DNA from: Shewanella sp. HN-41
GTDB lineage: Bacteria; Pseudomonadota; Gammaproteobacteria; Enterobacterales; Shewanellaceae
Assembly: GCF_000217915.1 (NCBI RefSeq)
Contig: NZ_AFOZ01000014.1
Location: 248,001 to 312,000 of the forward strand
Reading direction: 5' to 3'
DNA length: 64,000 nucleotides
Shown: positions 8,653-17,531 of the stretch, piece by piece
How positions within the stretch are numbered: the stretch's first letter is position 1
How the letters are laid out: the number at the start of each line of letters is the position of its first letter
Translations under genes and position numbers: made by a program
The notes under the pieces: model-generated
Seen by the model: only the letters and a program-made list of their open reading frames with translations
Database searches by the model: none
Told to the model about the DNA's origin: nothing

Positions 8653-8900
8653 AGTGCTACATCTCCATATCAAATTAAGACTAAATTAATCATCCAGTGT
8701 GTCGATGATTAATGGTTAATAAACTGTCGATACCATAGGCCAACTGAAAAAATAAATCAACTCATGTTTTTATTTAGGTCAGTAGTATTACTGAGTTGGC
8801 GTAAATCTCCCTGTTAAATAAAAGTTATCGCTTCAAAATACCGCCAATTTTAAACATATGTTAGCGCATAAATTTATTGAATGGGTTGAATATGACTCGG

Positions 8901-9035
8901 TTAGGTCGTTAGCCCTGTGCCTTGCAATAATATTTTAAGGCAAAGGGAAACCAGCAGTAAGCAACTGACGCTGGTGCACCAAATCAACAGTAACCAGCCG
9001 AGCCGTTTGGGCAGAGATGAAGTTTGAGTCGTCAT
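8901..9035 (-). CDS. DUF2474 small subunit of bd-type oxidase
   Basis: This is a 44-residue single-span membrane protein (MTTQTSSLPKRLGWLLLIW, then a hydrophobic stretch to about residue 38). The pattern PKRLGWLLLIWxxSV is typical of DUF2474 proteins encoded behind cyanide-insensitive bd oxidases, where they play a CydX-like stabilising role. An upstream in-frame ATG would give 61 residues, but AAGGAG lies six bases before the ATG at 9035, which decides the start. It is the last gene of the cioA-cioB operon, 60 bp after cioB. Confidence 0.85.
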   Translation of the reverse strand: MTTQTSSLPKRLGWLLLIWCTSVSCLLLVSLCLKILLQGTGLTT

Positions 9036-9095
9036 ATCGATCTCCTTAGATTGTTTTGCTGGCAGCCGAGTCGATATCGGCTGCATAAGATCGTT

Positions 9096-10103
9096 TTAGT
9101 GATAGCCCGCATCCTTGGTGACTTTGCCGCGAAATACGTAATAGCTCCAAAAGGTGTAGGCCAAGATCAGTGGGATAATCATCAGTGCGCCGATGAGCAT
9201 AAAGCCTAAGCTGCTCTCGGGCGCAGCCGCCTGCCAGAGACTAATCGTTGGCGGGATAATATGTGGCCAGATACTGATACCTAAGCCACTAAAGCCTAAG
9301 AATATTAACGCGAGCGTCAGCAAGAAGGGGCGATAGTCGTCTTCGGTACTTAATGAGCTGATAAGTGCCTTAGTGCAGAGCAATACCAAAACAGGAACCG
9401 GCGCAAAATAGAATAGGTTCGGCAGACTAAACCAGCGTAGGGCGATATTGGGTTGCACAAAGGGCGTCCATAAACTGACGATAGCTATGACCATCAGCAG
9501 GCATATGGTCAGTCCTTTGCCGAGCTGCTGCATGGACGTTTTGAGATTACCTGTGCATTTCTTCGCTAACCAAGTCGCGCCTAGCAGTGCATAGGCCAGC
9601 ATCAGCCCAAAGCCGCAGAAGAGTGAGAAGGGCGATAACCAATCGAAGCTACTACCGCTAAACCTTTGTCCATCTACAGAAATACCTGAGATAAATGCCC
9701 CAAGCACTACGCCTTGGGCAAAGGTGGCAAGGATAGAGCCGTACATAAAGGCTTTGTCCCAAAAGGGTTTAGTCTCGGCGCTGGATTTAAACCTAAATTC
9801 GAAGGCGACGCCGCGAAAAATCAGGGCGAGCAGCATAATCAGCAAGGGAATGGTCAGTGCTTCGAGCACTATGGCGTAGGCGAGGGGAAAGGCGCCGAGC
9901 AGGCTAGCACCACCCAACACTAGCCAAGTCTCGTTACCATCCCAAACCGGCGCGACAGTGTTGACCATTACATCTCTATCGTCTTCATTGTGGATGAAGG
10001 GAAATAAGATGCCGATGCCAAGATCGAAACCATCCATCACTATGTACATGAGAGTGGAAAAGATGATGATCCCAAACCAAATCAGGGGTAAGTCGAATTC
10101 CAT
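9096..10103 (-). CDS. cioB: Cytochrome bd-type quinol oxidase subunit II (CioB/CydB)
   Basis: This is a 335-residue inner-membrane protein with about eight to nine transmembrane helices. The N-terminus (LIWFGIIIFSTLMYIVMDGF) and VAPVWDGNETWLVLGGASLL near residue 50 are diagnostic of subunit II. It supports the haem-bearing subunit I in reducing O2 with quinol. The gene sits 55 bp behind subunit I and 60 bp before the DUF2474 gene in one operon. The association with DUF2474 and the short subunit I favour the CIO (cyanide-insensitive) branch over classical CydAB. Confidence 0.93.
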   Translation of the reverse strand: MEFDLPLIWFGIIIFSTLMYIVMDGFDLGIGILFPFIHNEDDRDVMVNTVAPVWDGNETWLVLGGASLLGAFPLAYAIVLEALTIPLLIMLLALIFRGVAFEFRFKSSAETKPFWDKAFMYGSILATFAQGVVLGAFISGISVDGQRFSGSSFDWLSPFSLFCGFGLMLAYALLGATWLAKKCTGNLKTSMQQLGKGLTICLLMVIAIVSLWTPFVQPNIALRWFSLPNLFYFAPVPVLVLLCTKALISSLSTEDDYRPFLLTLALIFLGFSGLGISIWPHIIPPTISLWQAAAPESSLGFMLIGALMIIPLILAYTFWSYYVFRGKVTKDAGYH

Positions 10104-10158
10104 GTTGTGCCTTTAAATGGGTTGATTAATCAATTGATATGCTAAAAAACTGGATTTG

Positions 10159-11499
10159 TTATCCATGGTGCTCAATCCCTTGTGATACAGGCCCTTTACT
10201 GATGAGCCGCATCATGTAGCGATATCCCACACCAAAAATGCCGAAGTAACAGATAACAAACATCATCAGGCTGAGGCTTAAATGGGTCACACTATGGGAC
10301 GAAACCGCATCTTGAGTGCGCATTAACCCTTGGATAACCCAAGGTTGGCGGCCGAGTTCAGTGGTAAACCAGCCCGCGAGGGTCGCGATTAATCCCGCGG
10401 GACCTAAGAGCATCACAAAGCGTAAAAAGAGTGGATTGCTGTATAGTTTTTGGTTGCGTCTTAGGTAGAGGCTCCACACACCCGCCAAAATCATCAGTAC
10501 ACCTAAGCCCACCATGACTCTAAAACTCCAAAAGACTAAGGGCACATTGGGCCAATCCTCGGCGGGAAACTCAGCTAGAGCGGGCACTTGCTGGGTTAAA
10601 TCATGCTTTAAAATCAGGCTGGCTAATCCCGGAATTTCCAAACTGAATTGATTGCTTTGGCTATCCATATCGGGCAAGGCGAATAAGATGAGCGGCGTGG
10701 GCTCATCCCCTTCATTACGCCAATGTCCTTCCATTGCTGCGATTTTTACAGGTTGATATTCAAGGGTATTTAAACCATGAAAGTCACCAATCACCGCTTG
10801 CAGTGGTGCAACAATCAATGCCATCCACATGGCCATGGAGAGCATTTTGCGAATCGCAGGCGTATCGTTTCCTTTGAGTAAATGCCATGCGGCGGAGGCG
10901 CCAACAAAGAAGGCCGAGGAGAGAAAGGCGGCAACCGTCATATGGGTTAAACGGTAGGGGAATGAAGGATTAAACACTATTTGCCACCAGTCGATGGGGA
11001 CGACTCGGTTATCAATGATTTCAAACCCTTGAGGTGTGTGCATCCAGCTATTGGAGGCGAGGATCCAAAAGGTTGAAATCACAGTGCCCGTGGCCACCAT
11101 ACAAGTGGCAAAAAAGTGTAGTTTTTTGCCGACTTTATTTTGCCCAAACAGCATCACTCCGAGAAAACCCGCCTCGAGGAAAAATGCCGTCAGCACTTCA
11201 TAGGTGAGCAGAGGGCCGGTCACGCTCCCCGCAAAGGCCGAAAAACCACTCCAGTGGGTGCCAAATTGGTAGGCCATCACTATGCCTGAGACCACTCCCA
11301 TGCCGAAGTTGATGGCAAATATCTTCAGCCAGAACTGATACAGCTGCTGATATACCTGATTGTTTGTTTTCAACCAGAGTCCTTCTAACACGGCTAAATA
11401 GGTGGCCAACCCAATAGTGATAGCGGGGAAGATAATGTGGAAAGAAACGGTAAAAGCGAATTGGATCCTCGCGAGTACGGTGGCATCAAAATCAAACAT
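10159..11499 (-). CDS. cioA: Cytochrome bd-type quinol oxidase subunit I (CioA/CydA)
   Basis: This is a 446-residue inner-membrane haem subunit that oxidises quinol and reduces O2. It starts MFDFDATVLARIQFAFTVSF, where His21 of the mature frame fits the haem b595 ligand. Further markers are GTHWSGFSAFAGSVTGPLLT near 75, GDFHGLNTLEYQPVKIAAME near 240, and GRQPWVIQGLMRT near 380. The frame is open 80 codons further upstream, but TGAGGA four bases before the ATG at 11499 and the conserved start fix this N-terminus. At 446 residues, with a short Q-loop region, it resembles CioA more than the roughly 520-residue E. coli CydA. It diverges from a MocR gene. Confidence 0.93.
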   Translation of the reverse strand: MFDFDATVLARIQFAFTVSFHIIFPAITIGLATYLAVLEGLWLKTNNQVYQQLYQFWLKIFAINFGMGVVSGIVMAYQFGTHWSGFSAFAGSVTGPLLTYEVLTAFFLEAGFLGVMLFGQNKVGKKLHFFATCMVATGTVISTFWILASNSWMHTPQGFEIIDNRVVPIDWWQIVFNPSFPYRLTHMTVAAFLSSAFFVGASAAWHLLKGNDTPAIRKMLSMAMWMALIVAPLQAVIGDFHGLNTLEYQPVKIAAMEGHWRNEGDEPTPLILFALPDMDSQSNQFSLEIPGLASLILKHDLTQQVPALAEFPAEDWPNVPLVFWSFRVMVGLGVLMILAGVWSLYLRRNQKLYSNPLFLRFVMLLGPAGLIATLAGWFTTELGRQPWVIQGLMRTQDAVSSHSVTHLSLSLMMFVICYFGIFGVGYRYMMRLISKGPVSQGIEHHG

Positions 11500-11615
11500 A
11501 GTGTCCTCAGGAGATTGCGGTCTCGTTGCAAAGGTATGTGTTAATGCAAGCCGTTCGGTGCCTCGGTTCGGCGCCGCTGATGGCTTGTGCATTATTAGAC
11601 CATGGGGTAATCTGG

Positions 11616-11653
11616 CTATAACAGATACAAAATTAATTAAATTAACTATAACA
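11616..11653. promoter_or_regulatory. Direct repeat in the cioA-MocR intergenic region
   Basis: CTATAACA occurs at 11616-11623 and again at 11646-11653, exactly 30 bp apart (about three helical turns), with an AT-rich stretch between. MocR regulators such as GabR and PdxR bind direct repeats with similar spacing next to their own genes. The second copy ends one base before the MocR start codon, so it may also act as a -10 element for a nearly leaderless transcript. Confidence 0.5.
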
Positions 11654-11654
11654 A

Positions 11655-13067
11655 ATGTCAAAGTACCAACAGCTAGCGCAGGATCTAAAAAACCGAATAA
11701 CCCAGGGCGTCTGGCAGGCGGGGGATAAGCTGCCCTCATTACGGCAAACCGTGGCGGATTCTGGTCTCAGTTTAATGACAGTGTTGAACGCCTATCAGTT
11801 GCTCGAAAGCCAAGGCGTGATATTAGCGCAGGCAAAATCGGGTTATTTAGTGGCGCCTCAGCCAGAAGCTTTTCGTTATCCTGAGGCTCAGCGACAGATC
11901 TATTTATCCGATAAAGTCGATATCAATGAGTTTGTTTTTAATGTGTTACAGGCATCGAAACAGGCCGGGATAGTGCCGTTTGGATCGGCGTTTCCCGATC
12001 CCAGTTTATTTCCACAGCAAGCCTTGGCGCGCTCGCTCGTTAACGTGACTCGGCATATGTCGCCTTCGTTCGCGGCCGATAATCTTCCCCCCGGCAATGC
12101 GGGGTTACGCAAGGCTATTTCCCAACGTTATGCCAAGCTAGGCATGAGCGTCTCGCCCGATGAAATCTTGATTACCTCGGGGGCAATGGAGGCGCTGAAT
12201 TTGAGTTTAACGGCACTGACTCAGGCAGGAGATTGGGTTGTGATTGAATCGCCAGCTTTTTATGGCGCGATGCAAGCCATTGAACGCCTTAAGCTGAGGG
12301 CGATTGCGGTCGCGACGGATCCCCGTGAGGGGATCGATCTTAAGGCGCTGGCCGAAGTGCTTAAGACCTATCCTGTCAAAGCCTGTTGGTTGATGAGCCT
12401 GCATCAAAACCCCTTAGGTTGCAGCTTATCGGAACAGAAAAAACTGGCGCTTTATCAATTGCTTTGTGAGCATAATGTTAGCCTGATTGAAGATGATGTG
12501 TATCAGGAGCTTTATGTTGGTTCGAGTGCGCCTAGGCCGATAAAAGCCTTAGATACCCAAGGCAATGTGTTGCATTGTGGCTCTTTTTCTAAATCCTTGA
12601 TTGCAGGGTATAGAGTCGGTTGGGTCGCTGCGGGGCGCTATGCACCTCAATTACAACGGCTGCAACTAATGTCGACCCTCTCGACCAGTGCGCCTATGCA
12701 ACTGGCGATCGCCGACTTTATTCAGTCGGCACAATATGATCGCCATTTAAAGCGCTTACGCCATACCTTAGCGGATCGTAAATTTGCCATGTATCAGTTG
12801 CTGCGCACTCACTTGCCTGAGTCTGTGAGCGTTAACTTTGAGCAAGGCGGTTATTTCCTCTGGCTGGCGTTGCCTGCCCATATGGATGCGACCCAGATCT
12901 ACTATCGGGCGCTTGAGCGAGGGATCAGCATCGCGCCGGGTAATCTCTTTAGTAATCAAGCCGAGTTTCGCCATTTTATGCGTATTAATGCCTCCTACGA
13001 CTGTTCACCCGAACGAGTGCGAGCGGTAAAAGATCTAGCAGCACTCATCTATGACTATCCGAATTGA
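11655..13067 (+). CDS. MocR-family GntR/aminotransferase-like regulator
   Basis: This is a 470-residue regulator. Residues 1-70 form a GntR winged helix (LAQDLKNRITQGVWQAGDKL, SLRQTVADSGLSLMTVLNAY). Residues about 95-465 form a fold-type I aminotransferase domain with PLP, whose lysine lies in HCGSFSKSLIAGYRVGWVAA near 310. FGSAFPDPSLFP and LPPGNAGLRKAISQRY are typical MocR segments. MocR proteins sense PLP or amino-acid-like ligands. It is divergent from cioAB and preceded by a 30-bp-spaced direct repeat, so autoregulation is likely and control of the oxidase possible. No ribosome-binding site is visible before the ATG. Confidence 0.88.
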   Translation: MSKYQQLAQDLKNRITQGVWQAGDKLPSLRQTVADSGLSLMTVLNAYQLLESQGVILAQAKSGYLVAPQPEAFRYPEAQRQIYLSDKVDINEFVFNVLQASKQAGIVPFGSAFPDPSLFPQQALARSLVNVTRHMSPSFAADNLPPGNAGLRKAISQRYAKLGMSVSPDEILITSGAMEALNLSLTALTQAGDWVVIESPAFYGAMQAIERLKLRAIAVATDPREGIDLKALAEVLKTYPVKACWLMSLHQNPLGCSLSEQKKLALYQLLCEHNVSLIEDDVYQELYVGSSAPRPIKALDTQGNVLHCGSFSKSLIAGYRVGWVAAGRYAPQLQRLQLMSTLSTSAPMQLAIADFIQSAQYDRHLKRLRHTLADRKFAMYQLLRTHLPESVSVNFEQGGYFLWLALPAHMDATQIYYRALERGISIAPGNLFSNQAEFRHFMRINASYDCSPERVRAVKDLAALIYDYPN

Positions 13068-13133
13068 TATGCCGAATTGATGTGCCAAAGTGTGAGCCGT
13101 TGTAGCCATTTCGCTTGCGCACTAAAAATATTT

Positions 13134-13149
13134 AGACTTCTAGATGGCC
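13134..13149. promoter_or_regulatory. MetJ-like operator upstream of metY
   Basis: AGACTTCT (7/8 match to the met box) is followed in register by AGATGGCC (5/8), about 130 bp upstream of the metY start. Together with the operator at 2388 it suggests two MetJ-controlled genes in the window. Confidence 0.5.
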
Positions 13150-13275
13150 ATCTGTTAGCTTGAGGTCGGTGCACAAATCTTGTGCTGTCTTAGTGTCATT
13201 TTGCGCAGTGCTCACCTTAGGGTTGTCTTAGGTTAGTGGCAAAGGTTGGGGAATTTATTGGGGAAGGAATCAAAG

Positions 13276-14574
13276 ATGAAACTTGAATCACTGGCGTTAC
13301 ACCACGGATATGAATCAGAGGCGACCACGAAGGCCGCCGCGGTACCTATTTATCAAACCACCTCCTACACCTTCGATGACACCCAACATGGTGCTGATTT
13401 ATTTGACTTAAAAGTCGCTGGCAACATCTATACGCGGATCATGAATCCCACGACCAGCGTACTCGAGCAGCGACTCGCTGCCATTGAAGGTGGCATAGGT
13501 GCGCTCGCAGTCGCCTCGGGAATGGCGGCCATTACCTATGCGATTCAAGCCCTGACTCAAGTTGGCGATAATATTGTCAGCACCAGTCAGCTCTATGGTG
13601 GCACTTATAATCTGTTTGCCCATACGCTGCCGCGCCAAGGAGTTGAAGTGCGGATGGCTGCCTTCGATGACTTTGAAGAGCTCGATGCCTTAATCGATGC
13701 CAAAACCAAGGCGTTATTTTGTGAGTCTATCGGTAACCCGGCTGGTAATATTGTCGATTTACAACGTTTAGCCGAAATCGCCCATAAACACGGCGTGCCT
13801 TTAATCGTCGATAACACGGTTGCCACGCCTGTCTTATGTCGCCCGTTTGAACATGGCGCCGATATCGTGATCCACTCCTTAACCAAATACATTGGCGGTC
13901 ATGGCACTACGATTGGCGGCGTGATTATCGACTCGGGTAAATTCGATTGGGTGGCGAATAAAGAACGTTTTGCCCTGCTCAATCAAGCCGATCCTTCCTA
14001 CCATGGGGTGGTCTATACCGAAGCCTTTGGTGCCGCAGCCTTTATTGGACGTTGCCGCGTGGTGCCGCTGCGTAATACCGGTGCGGCCCTTTCCCCCCAC
14101 AGCGCATTCTTGTTGTTGCAAGGGCTTGAAACCTTAAGCCTTAGAATGGAGCGCCATTGTTCGAATGCCTTGGCATTGGCCGAATATTTGATACTGCATC
14201 CTTCGGTGAGTTGGGTGAATTACGGTGCCTTGCCGAGCAGCCCCTACCGTGAAAATTGCCAAAAGATCACCGGTGGTAAAGCCTCAGGGATCATCAGCTT
14301 CGGGATTAAGGCGGCCACACCTGAGGAAGGCAAAATCGCCGGTGGTAAGTTTATCGACGCGCTGCAAATGATTTTGCGCTTAGTGAACATTGGTGATGCG
14401 AAATCGCTTGCCTGCCATCCTGCCAGCACCACCCACAGACAGCTGGATTCGAATGAACTTGCTAGAGCCGGTGTGTCTGAAGATCTTATTCGTATCTCCG
14501 TCGGCATAGAGCATATCGACGATATCATTGCCGATGTATCCCAGGCGCTGGATAAGGCTCTGGTGAGCAAATAG
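13276..14574 (+). CDS. metY: O-acetylhomoserine aminocarboxypropyltransferase
   Basis: This is a 432-residue PLP enzyme of the Cys/Met metabolism family. It makes homocysteine from O-acetylhomoserine and sulfide. Features are HHGYESEATTKAAAVPIYQT at the N-terminus, the YTRIMNPTTSVLEQRLAAIE motif near residue 55, DNTVATPVLCRPFEHGAD near 185 and the PLP lysine in HSLTKYIGGHGT near 210. The insertion around 230-270 is the one that separates MetY from MetB and MetC. An upstream GTG/ATG is possible, but GGAAGGAAT just before the ATG at 13276 and the conserved MKLESLALHHG start decide. A MetJ-like site lies upstream and a terminator downstream. Confidence 0.92.
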   Translation: MKLESLALHHGYESEATTKAAAVPIYQTTSYTFDDTQHGADLFDLKVAGNIYTRIMNPTTSVLEQRLAAIEGGIGALAVASGMAAITYAIQALTQVGDNIVSTSQLYGGTYNLFAHTLPRQGVEVRMAAFDDFEELDALIDAKTKALFCESIGNPAGNIVDLQRLAEIAHKHGVPLIVDNTVATPVLCRPFEHGADIVIHSLTKYIGGHGTTIGGVIIDSGKFDWVANKERFALLNQADPSYHGVVYTEAFGAAAFIGRCRVVPLRNTGAALSPHSAFLLLQGLETLSLRMERHCSNALALAEYLILHPSVSWVNYGALPSSPYRENCQKITGGKASGIISFGIKAATPEEGKIAGGKFIDALQMILRLVNIGDAKSLACHPASTTHRQLDSNELARAGVSEDLIRISVGIEHIDDIIADVSQALDKALVSK

Positions 14575-14610
14575 GCCATATCGAATAGCTGATATTAAGT
14601 CGTGAATAGT

Positions 14611-14648
14611 AAAAGCCGCCATCGATTCAATTCACTGGCGGCTTTTTT
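14611..14648 (+). terminator. metY terminator
   Basis: AAAAGCCGCCA pairs with TGGCGGCTTTT around a 14-nt loop, followed by TTTTTT. Confidence 0.85.
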
Positions 14649-14847
14649 AGTACTTTAAAAACGATGTTAATCAAGCAGCAGTCGATTCCTCGCCTTCTGG
14701 CCGCGGTAAGACTAAGTCGAGACAATCATGTCTGAGGACTTTTGTTGTAGATTGTACTGGCGAGAAGGCATTTCGGCGAGTCGAGCCATTCGTTGAGAAG
14801 GGTTCTTAGAGGGATGACCGCTGACTCAAAGTGTTCAAGGAGCATAC

Positions 14848-14891
14848 TCGCATAAAATAGGGCCGCAATATTCAGGGGCTATTTTATGCGA
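14848..14891 (-). terminator. Long hairpin behind rlmG
   Basis: TCGCATAAAATAG and CTATTTTATGCGA form a perfect 13-bp stem around an 18-nt GC-richer loop, just beyond the rlmG stop. There is no proper U-run, so it may be a weak or 3'-stabilising structure. Confidence 0.45.
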
Positions 14892-14902
14892 ATGCTGAAG
14901 GA

Positions 14903-16036
14903 TTACTTCTTGGCCTGCAGGATCACAAATTTACCGTTGGAGGCGACTGTGGTGCAGTTCTTAAATAAACGCTGCAATTTCACATGGTAAGCCAGATGGC
15001 GGTTGCCGACGATATGCAAGATCCCACCGTCTTTTAAGCGACGGCGAGAGTCTAAAAACATCTGCCAGGCGATGTGATCGGTAATGGCCTCACCTTGATG
15101 AAACGGCGGGTTACACAATACCAGATCTGGCTGTACATCATCTGGCAGATGCGTCATGCAATCGTCCCAATAGAAGTGGCCTTTGTCTGCGGGCAATTGA
15201 TTGCGTACCCAGTTTGCCTTGGCAGATGCGACCGCCATTTCAGAATCATCAATAAAGTGGATATTGGCCTCTGGGAATAACTGGGCGGTACGTAACCCAA
15301 GTACACCATTGCCACAGCCGAGATCGACAATCGTTTGAAAATCTCCCTTGGGCAGATTTTCAAGCATGATGCGAGCGCCAATATCGAGTTTGTTGGCGGC
15401 AAACACATTACTTAAGTTGCTGATCTCAAGTTGATATTCAGGTATCACCCAAGTCACTTCTTTCGGCAATACTCTTGGCTTGCCATCGCTCACACAGGTA
15501 ATTACTCGCGTGTTTTTCCAGGCTAAACTGGCGCTCGCTGGGCCTAAATGCTTAGCAAAGATATCGAGTAGGGCGCTATTGATCGATTTGGCTTTGGCTG
15601 CCACTAATATACGAGTGCCAGCGGGTAACGCTTGGGATAAGCGCGTTAGCTGGTGGGCAAAGTAGCTTAAATTTTTAGGTAACTTCATCAATACTAAGGC
15701 TAAGTTTTCTGGCAAAGTATCGCGGCTGGTAAACCATTCTAGGTTATCCATCGACAGCTGATTGCGGCCATGGTTTTGTTCTGTGCCTAAAAAGCTGGTT
15801 CTGGCATCGGTTTCAATGCACAGGGGCCAACTCGGATTGAGTTTCGATAGGGCACAGCTCAAGGCACCAAAACTGTCGTTGATAATGGCGGTTGGCACGG
15901 CGATTTGCTCTGACTCAACGAGGCTTTTGAGTAAGTGTTCATCGGCGGCATCCCAAGCTTGAAGATTAGATTCCTGCTGGGCCGGATACCGTAAAAGTTC
16001 GAGTTCAACACCCGCTACTGAAAATTGTGTCGTCAT
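14903..16036 (-). CDS. rlmG: 23S rRNA (guanine-1835-N2) methyltransferase
   Basis: This is a 377-residue SAM-dependent methyltransferase, the same length as E. coli RlmG (378). It modifies G1835 of 23S rRNA. The N-terminal half is a degenerate methyltransferase-like domain. The C-terminal half has the SAM motif [20 protein letters not shown] near 235 and the catalytic motif [11 protein letters not shown] (N-P-P-F) near 310, ending [15 protein letters not shown]. The frame is open 45 codons further upstream, but the conserved start [20 protein letters not shown] at 16036 fits the family. It diverges from the AlkB-type gene; their starts are 83 bp apart. Confidence 0.92.
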   Translation of the reverse strand: MTTQFSVAGVELELLRYPAQQESNLQAWDAADEHLLKSLVESEQIAVPTAIINDSFGALSCALSKLNPSWPLCIETDARTSFLGTEQNHGRNQLSMDNLEWFTSRDTLPENLALVLMKLPKNLSYFAHQLTRLSQALPAGTRILVAAKAKSINSALLDIFAKHLGPASASLAWKNTRVITCVSDGKPRVLPKEVTWVIPEYQLEISNLSNVFAANKLDIGARIMLENLPKGDFQTIVDLGCGNGVLGLRTAQLFPEANIHFIDDSEMAVASAKANWVRNQLPADKGHFYWDDCMTHLPDDVQPDLVLCNPPFHQGEAITDHIAWQMFLDSRRRLKDGGILHIVGNRHLAYHVKLQRLFKNCTTVASNGKFVILQAKK

Positions 16037-16119
16037 GTGCCACACTGAGCCAATAAATTTAAGGCGCCGATTATCGCAGATTTCACGATTGAGTGCGACG
16101 ACTCGCGAGGAGGAGGCCC

Positions 16120-16821
16120 ATGCTGCAGGGAACATTTGAATTCGATAGTGAGGATGATTGCTCAGTCTCATTCGAACACTCTGATGATCAAGTGGCTATC
16201 CTGTCGAATATTCCAGTGGTTTTGTCTAACATCGAGCCCCATGTGGCTCAAGCAAAACCGCCCATCACCTTAGTGCGTGGTTATCTTAATGCCGAGCAGC
16301 AAGCGGCTTTACTTCAAGAAGCGCAATTCTATCCCTTGAGCCGTCCTGAAATCCAAGTATTCGGTCAGTTTCACCCTATCCCCCGTCAGCAAGTGTGGTT
16401 CGGTGATTTGGGCTGTGACTATTTATATTCTGGCCTTTTTATTCGCGCCTTACCTTGGCCTAAGTATGCCCATAAACTGAGGGAAAAACTCGCACGGGAT
16501 TTTGGCTTGGCCTGCAATGGTGTCTTAGTGAATCGTTACGCAGATGGTAAAGATTGTATGGGGGCCCATAGTGATGATGAGCCCGAAATTGTCCACGGGA
16601 GTCATATTGCCTCTATCAACCTTGGTGCTACTCGGGATTTTGTGATTAAACATAAACATAGTCAGGTGAAGTACAACATCAGTTTGCATGGTGGTGATTT
16701 GCTGATCATGCATTGGCCTATGCAGCGCGATTGGCTGCACAGTGTGCCTAAGCGATTAAAGGTTAAGGACCCCCGTTGGAACTATACTTTTAGGCAACTG
16801 GTAGTGAATTATCACGGTTAA
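16120..16821 (+). CDS. alkB: AlkB-type 2-oxoglutarate/Fe(II) dioxygenase
   Basis: This is a 233-residue dioxygenase of the AlkB family, which oxidatively removes alkyl groups from DNA or RNA bases. Iron ligands are His150 and Asp152 in [10 protein letters not shown] and His207 in DWLHSVPKR. The 2-oxoglutarate-binding arginines follow in [16 protein letters not shown]. The substrate-side motif [20 protein letters not shown] is typical of the ALKBH2/3-like bacterial group. The first 50 residues are acidic and variable. AGGAGGAGG immediately before the ATG at 16120 fixes the start over an upstream GTG. It is divergent from rlmG. Whether it repairs DNA or RNA is not decidable here. Confidence 0.88.
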   Translation: MLQGTFEFDSEDDCSVSFEHSDDQVAILSNIPVVLSNIEPHVAQAKPPITLVRGYLNAEQQAALLQEAQFYPLSRPEIQVFGQFHPIPRQQVWFGDLGCDYLYSGLFIRALPWPKYAHKLREKLARDFGLACNGVLVNRYADGKDCMGAHSDDEPEIVHGSHIASINLGATRDFVIKHKHSQVKYNISLHGGDLLIMHWPMQRDWLHSVPKRLKVKDPRWNYTFRQLVVNYHG

Positions 16822-16969
16822 TATTTACCCATAAGATATGGCGTTGATCTTGTCGTTAATGTTGCAATTGAGTGAGTCATCACCGACAAAATTGGCTGCG
16901 TGAATTTGATCTTTTTAAATTGAAGCAGTACTCTGCGCCCACTGGATTTTCCCATTCTGAGATTCGAAT

Positions 16970-17290
16970 ATGTCCAACATGCATACGCAGGTTATAGTGG
17001 CCGAGATCATCACACAGAAGTTAACTGATAGTTTCTCGCCAATTCACTTAGAGGTTATTAACGAAAGCCACCGTCACCATGTTCCACCTAATTCAGAGAC
17101 TCATTTTAAAGTCGTATTAGTGAGTGAAGAGTTCGATGGGCTGCGTTTATTGGCACGTCATCGCTTAGTCAATAACTGTTTAGCCCATGAATTAGCCACA
17201 GGAGTGCATGCGCTTTCTATTCATACTTTTACCCCAAGTGAGTGGAATGCGAATGTGGAGGTCCCTAAAACACCTAATTGCCGCGGTTAA
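16970..17290 (+). CDS. bolA: BolA family protein
   Basis: This is a 106-residue protein of the BolA fold (class II KH-like). BolA proteins pair with monothiol glutaredoxin GrxD around a [2Fe-2S] cluster and also influence morphology genes under stress. Characteristic features are the N-terminal helix IVAEIITQKLTDSFSPIHLE, the ESHRHHVPPNSETHFKVVLV motif with conserved histidines, and DGLRLLARHRLVNNCLAHEL. The last codons run into a heptamer tandem repeat (GGTTAAA) that supplies the stop codon. The ATG at 16979 is an alternative start. Confidence 0.93.
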   Translation: MSNMHTQVIVAEIITQKLTDSFSPIHLEVINESHRHHVPPNSETHFKVVLVSEEFDGLRLLARHRLVNNCLAHELATGVHALSIHTFTPSEWNANVEVPKTPNCRG

Positions 17291-17326
17291 AGGTTAAAGG
17301 TTAAAGGTTAAAGGTTAAAGGTTAAC
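17285..17326. repeat. Heptanucleotide tandem repeat (GGTTAAA)
   Basis: Five exact copies of GGTTAAA (17285-17319) are followed by a sixth with one change (GGTTAAC). The array contains the bolA stop codon and ends 15 bases before the terminator. Seven is not a multiple of three, but the stop lies in the first unit, so copy-number change would alter the 3' UTR only. Confidence 0.95.
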
Positions 17327-17340
17327 GTATTTGCTACTAA

Positions 17341-17366
17341 GCCACTCTTCGGGAGTGGCTTTTTTA
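17341..17366 (+). terminator. bolA terminator
   Basis: GCCACTC/GAGTGGC stem with a TTCGG loop and seven T residues. Confidence 0.9.
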
Positions 17367-17437
17367 GGTCACATGGAAGGCATTCTTTAGTTTCCCTGCT
17401 GAATTTTCTGTGTTAACAATATGTTCTATTTTGTGGG

Positions 17438-17467
17438 GTGTTCAACGCACATCAATGCGTTTAACAC
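17438..17467. promoter_or_regulatory. Inverted repeat upstream of the TRAP binding protein
   Basis: GTGTTCAACGCA and TGCGTTTAACAC are 12-bp inverted repeats with one mismatch and a 6-base spacer, 65 bp upstream of the TRAP gene. It could be an operator for a dimeric regulator or a 5' UTR hairpin. Confidence 0.5.
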
Positions 17468-17531
17468 GCCTCGTAAAGAACGCTGACTCAGATTTGATAA
17501 AGAGGGCGATTAAAACTCGGGAGTGTATTAG

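Noticed and set aside
11500..11739. 80-codon upstream extension of cioA
   Set aside because: It would run through the MocR promoter and start codon. The conserved CydA/CioA N-terminus and TGAGGA site are at 11499.
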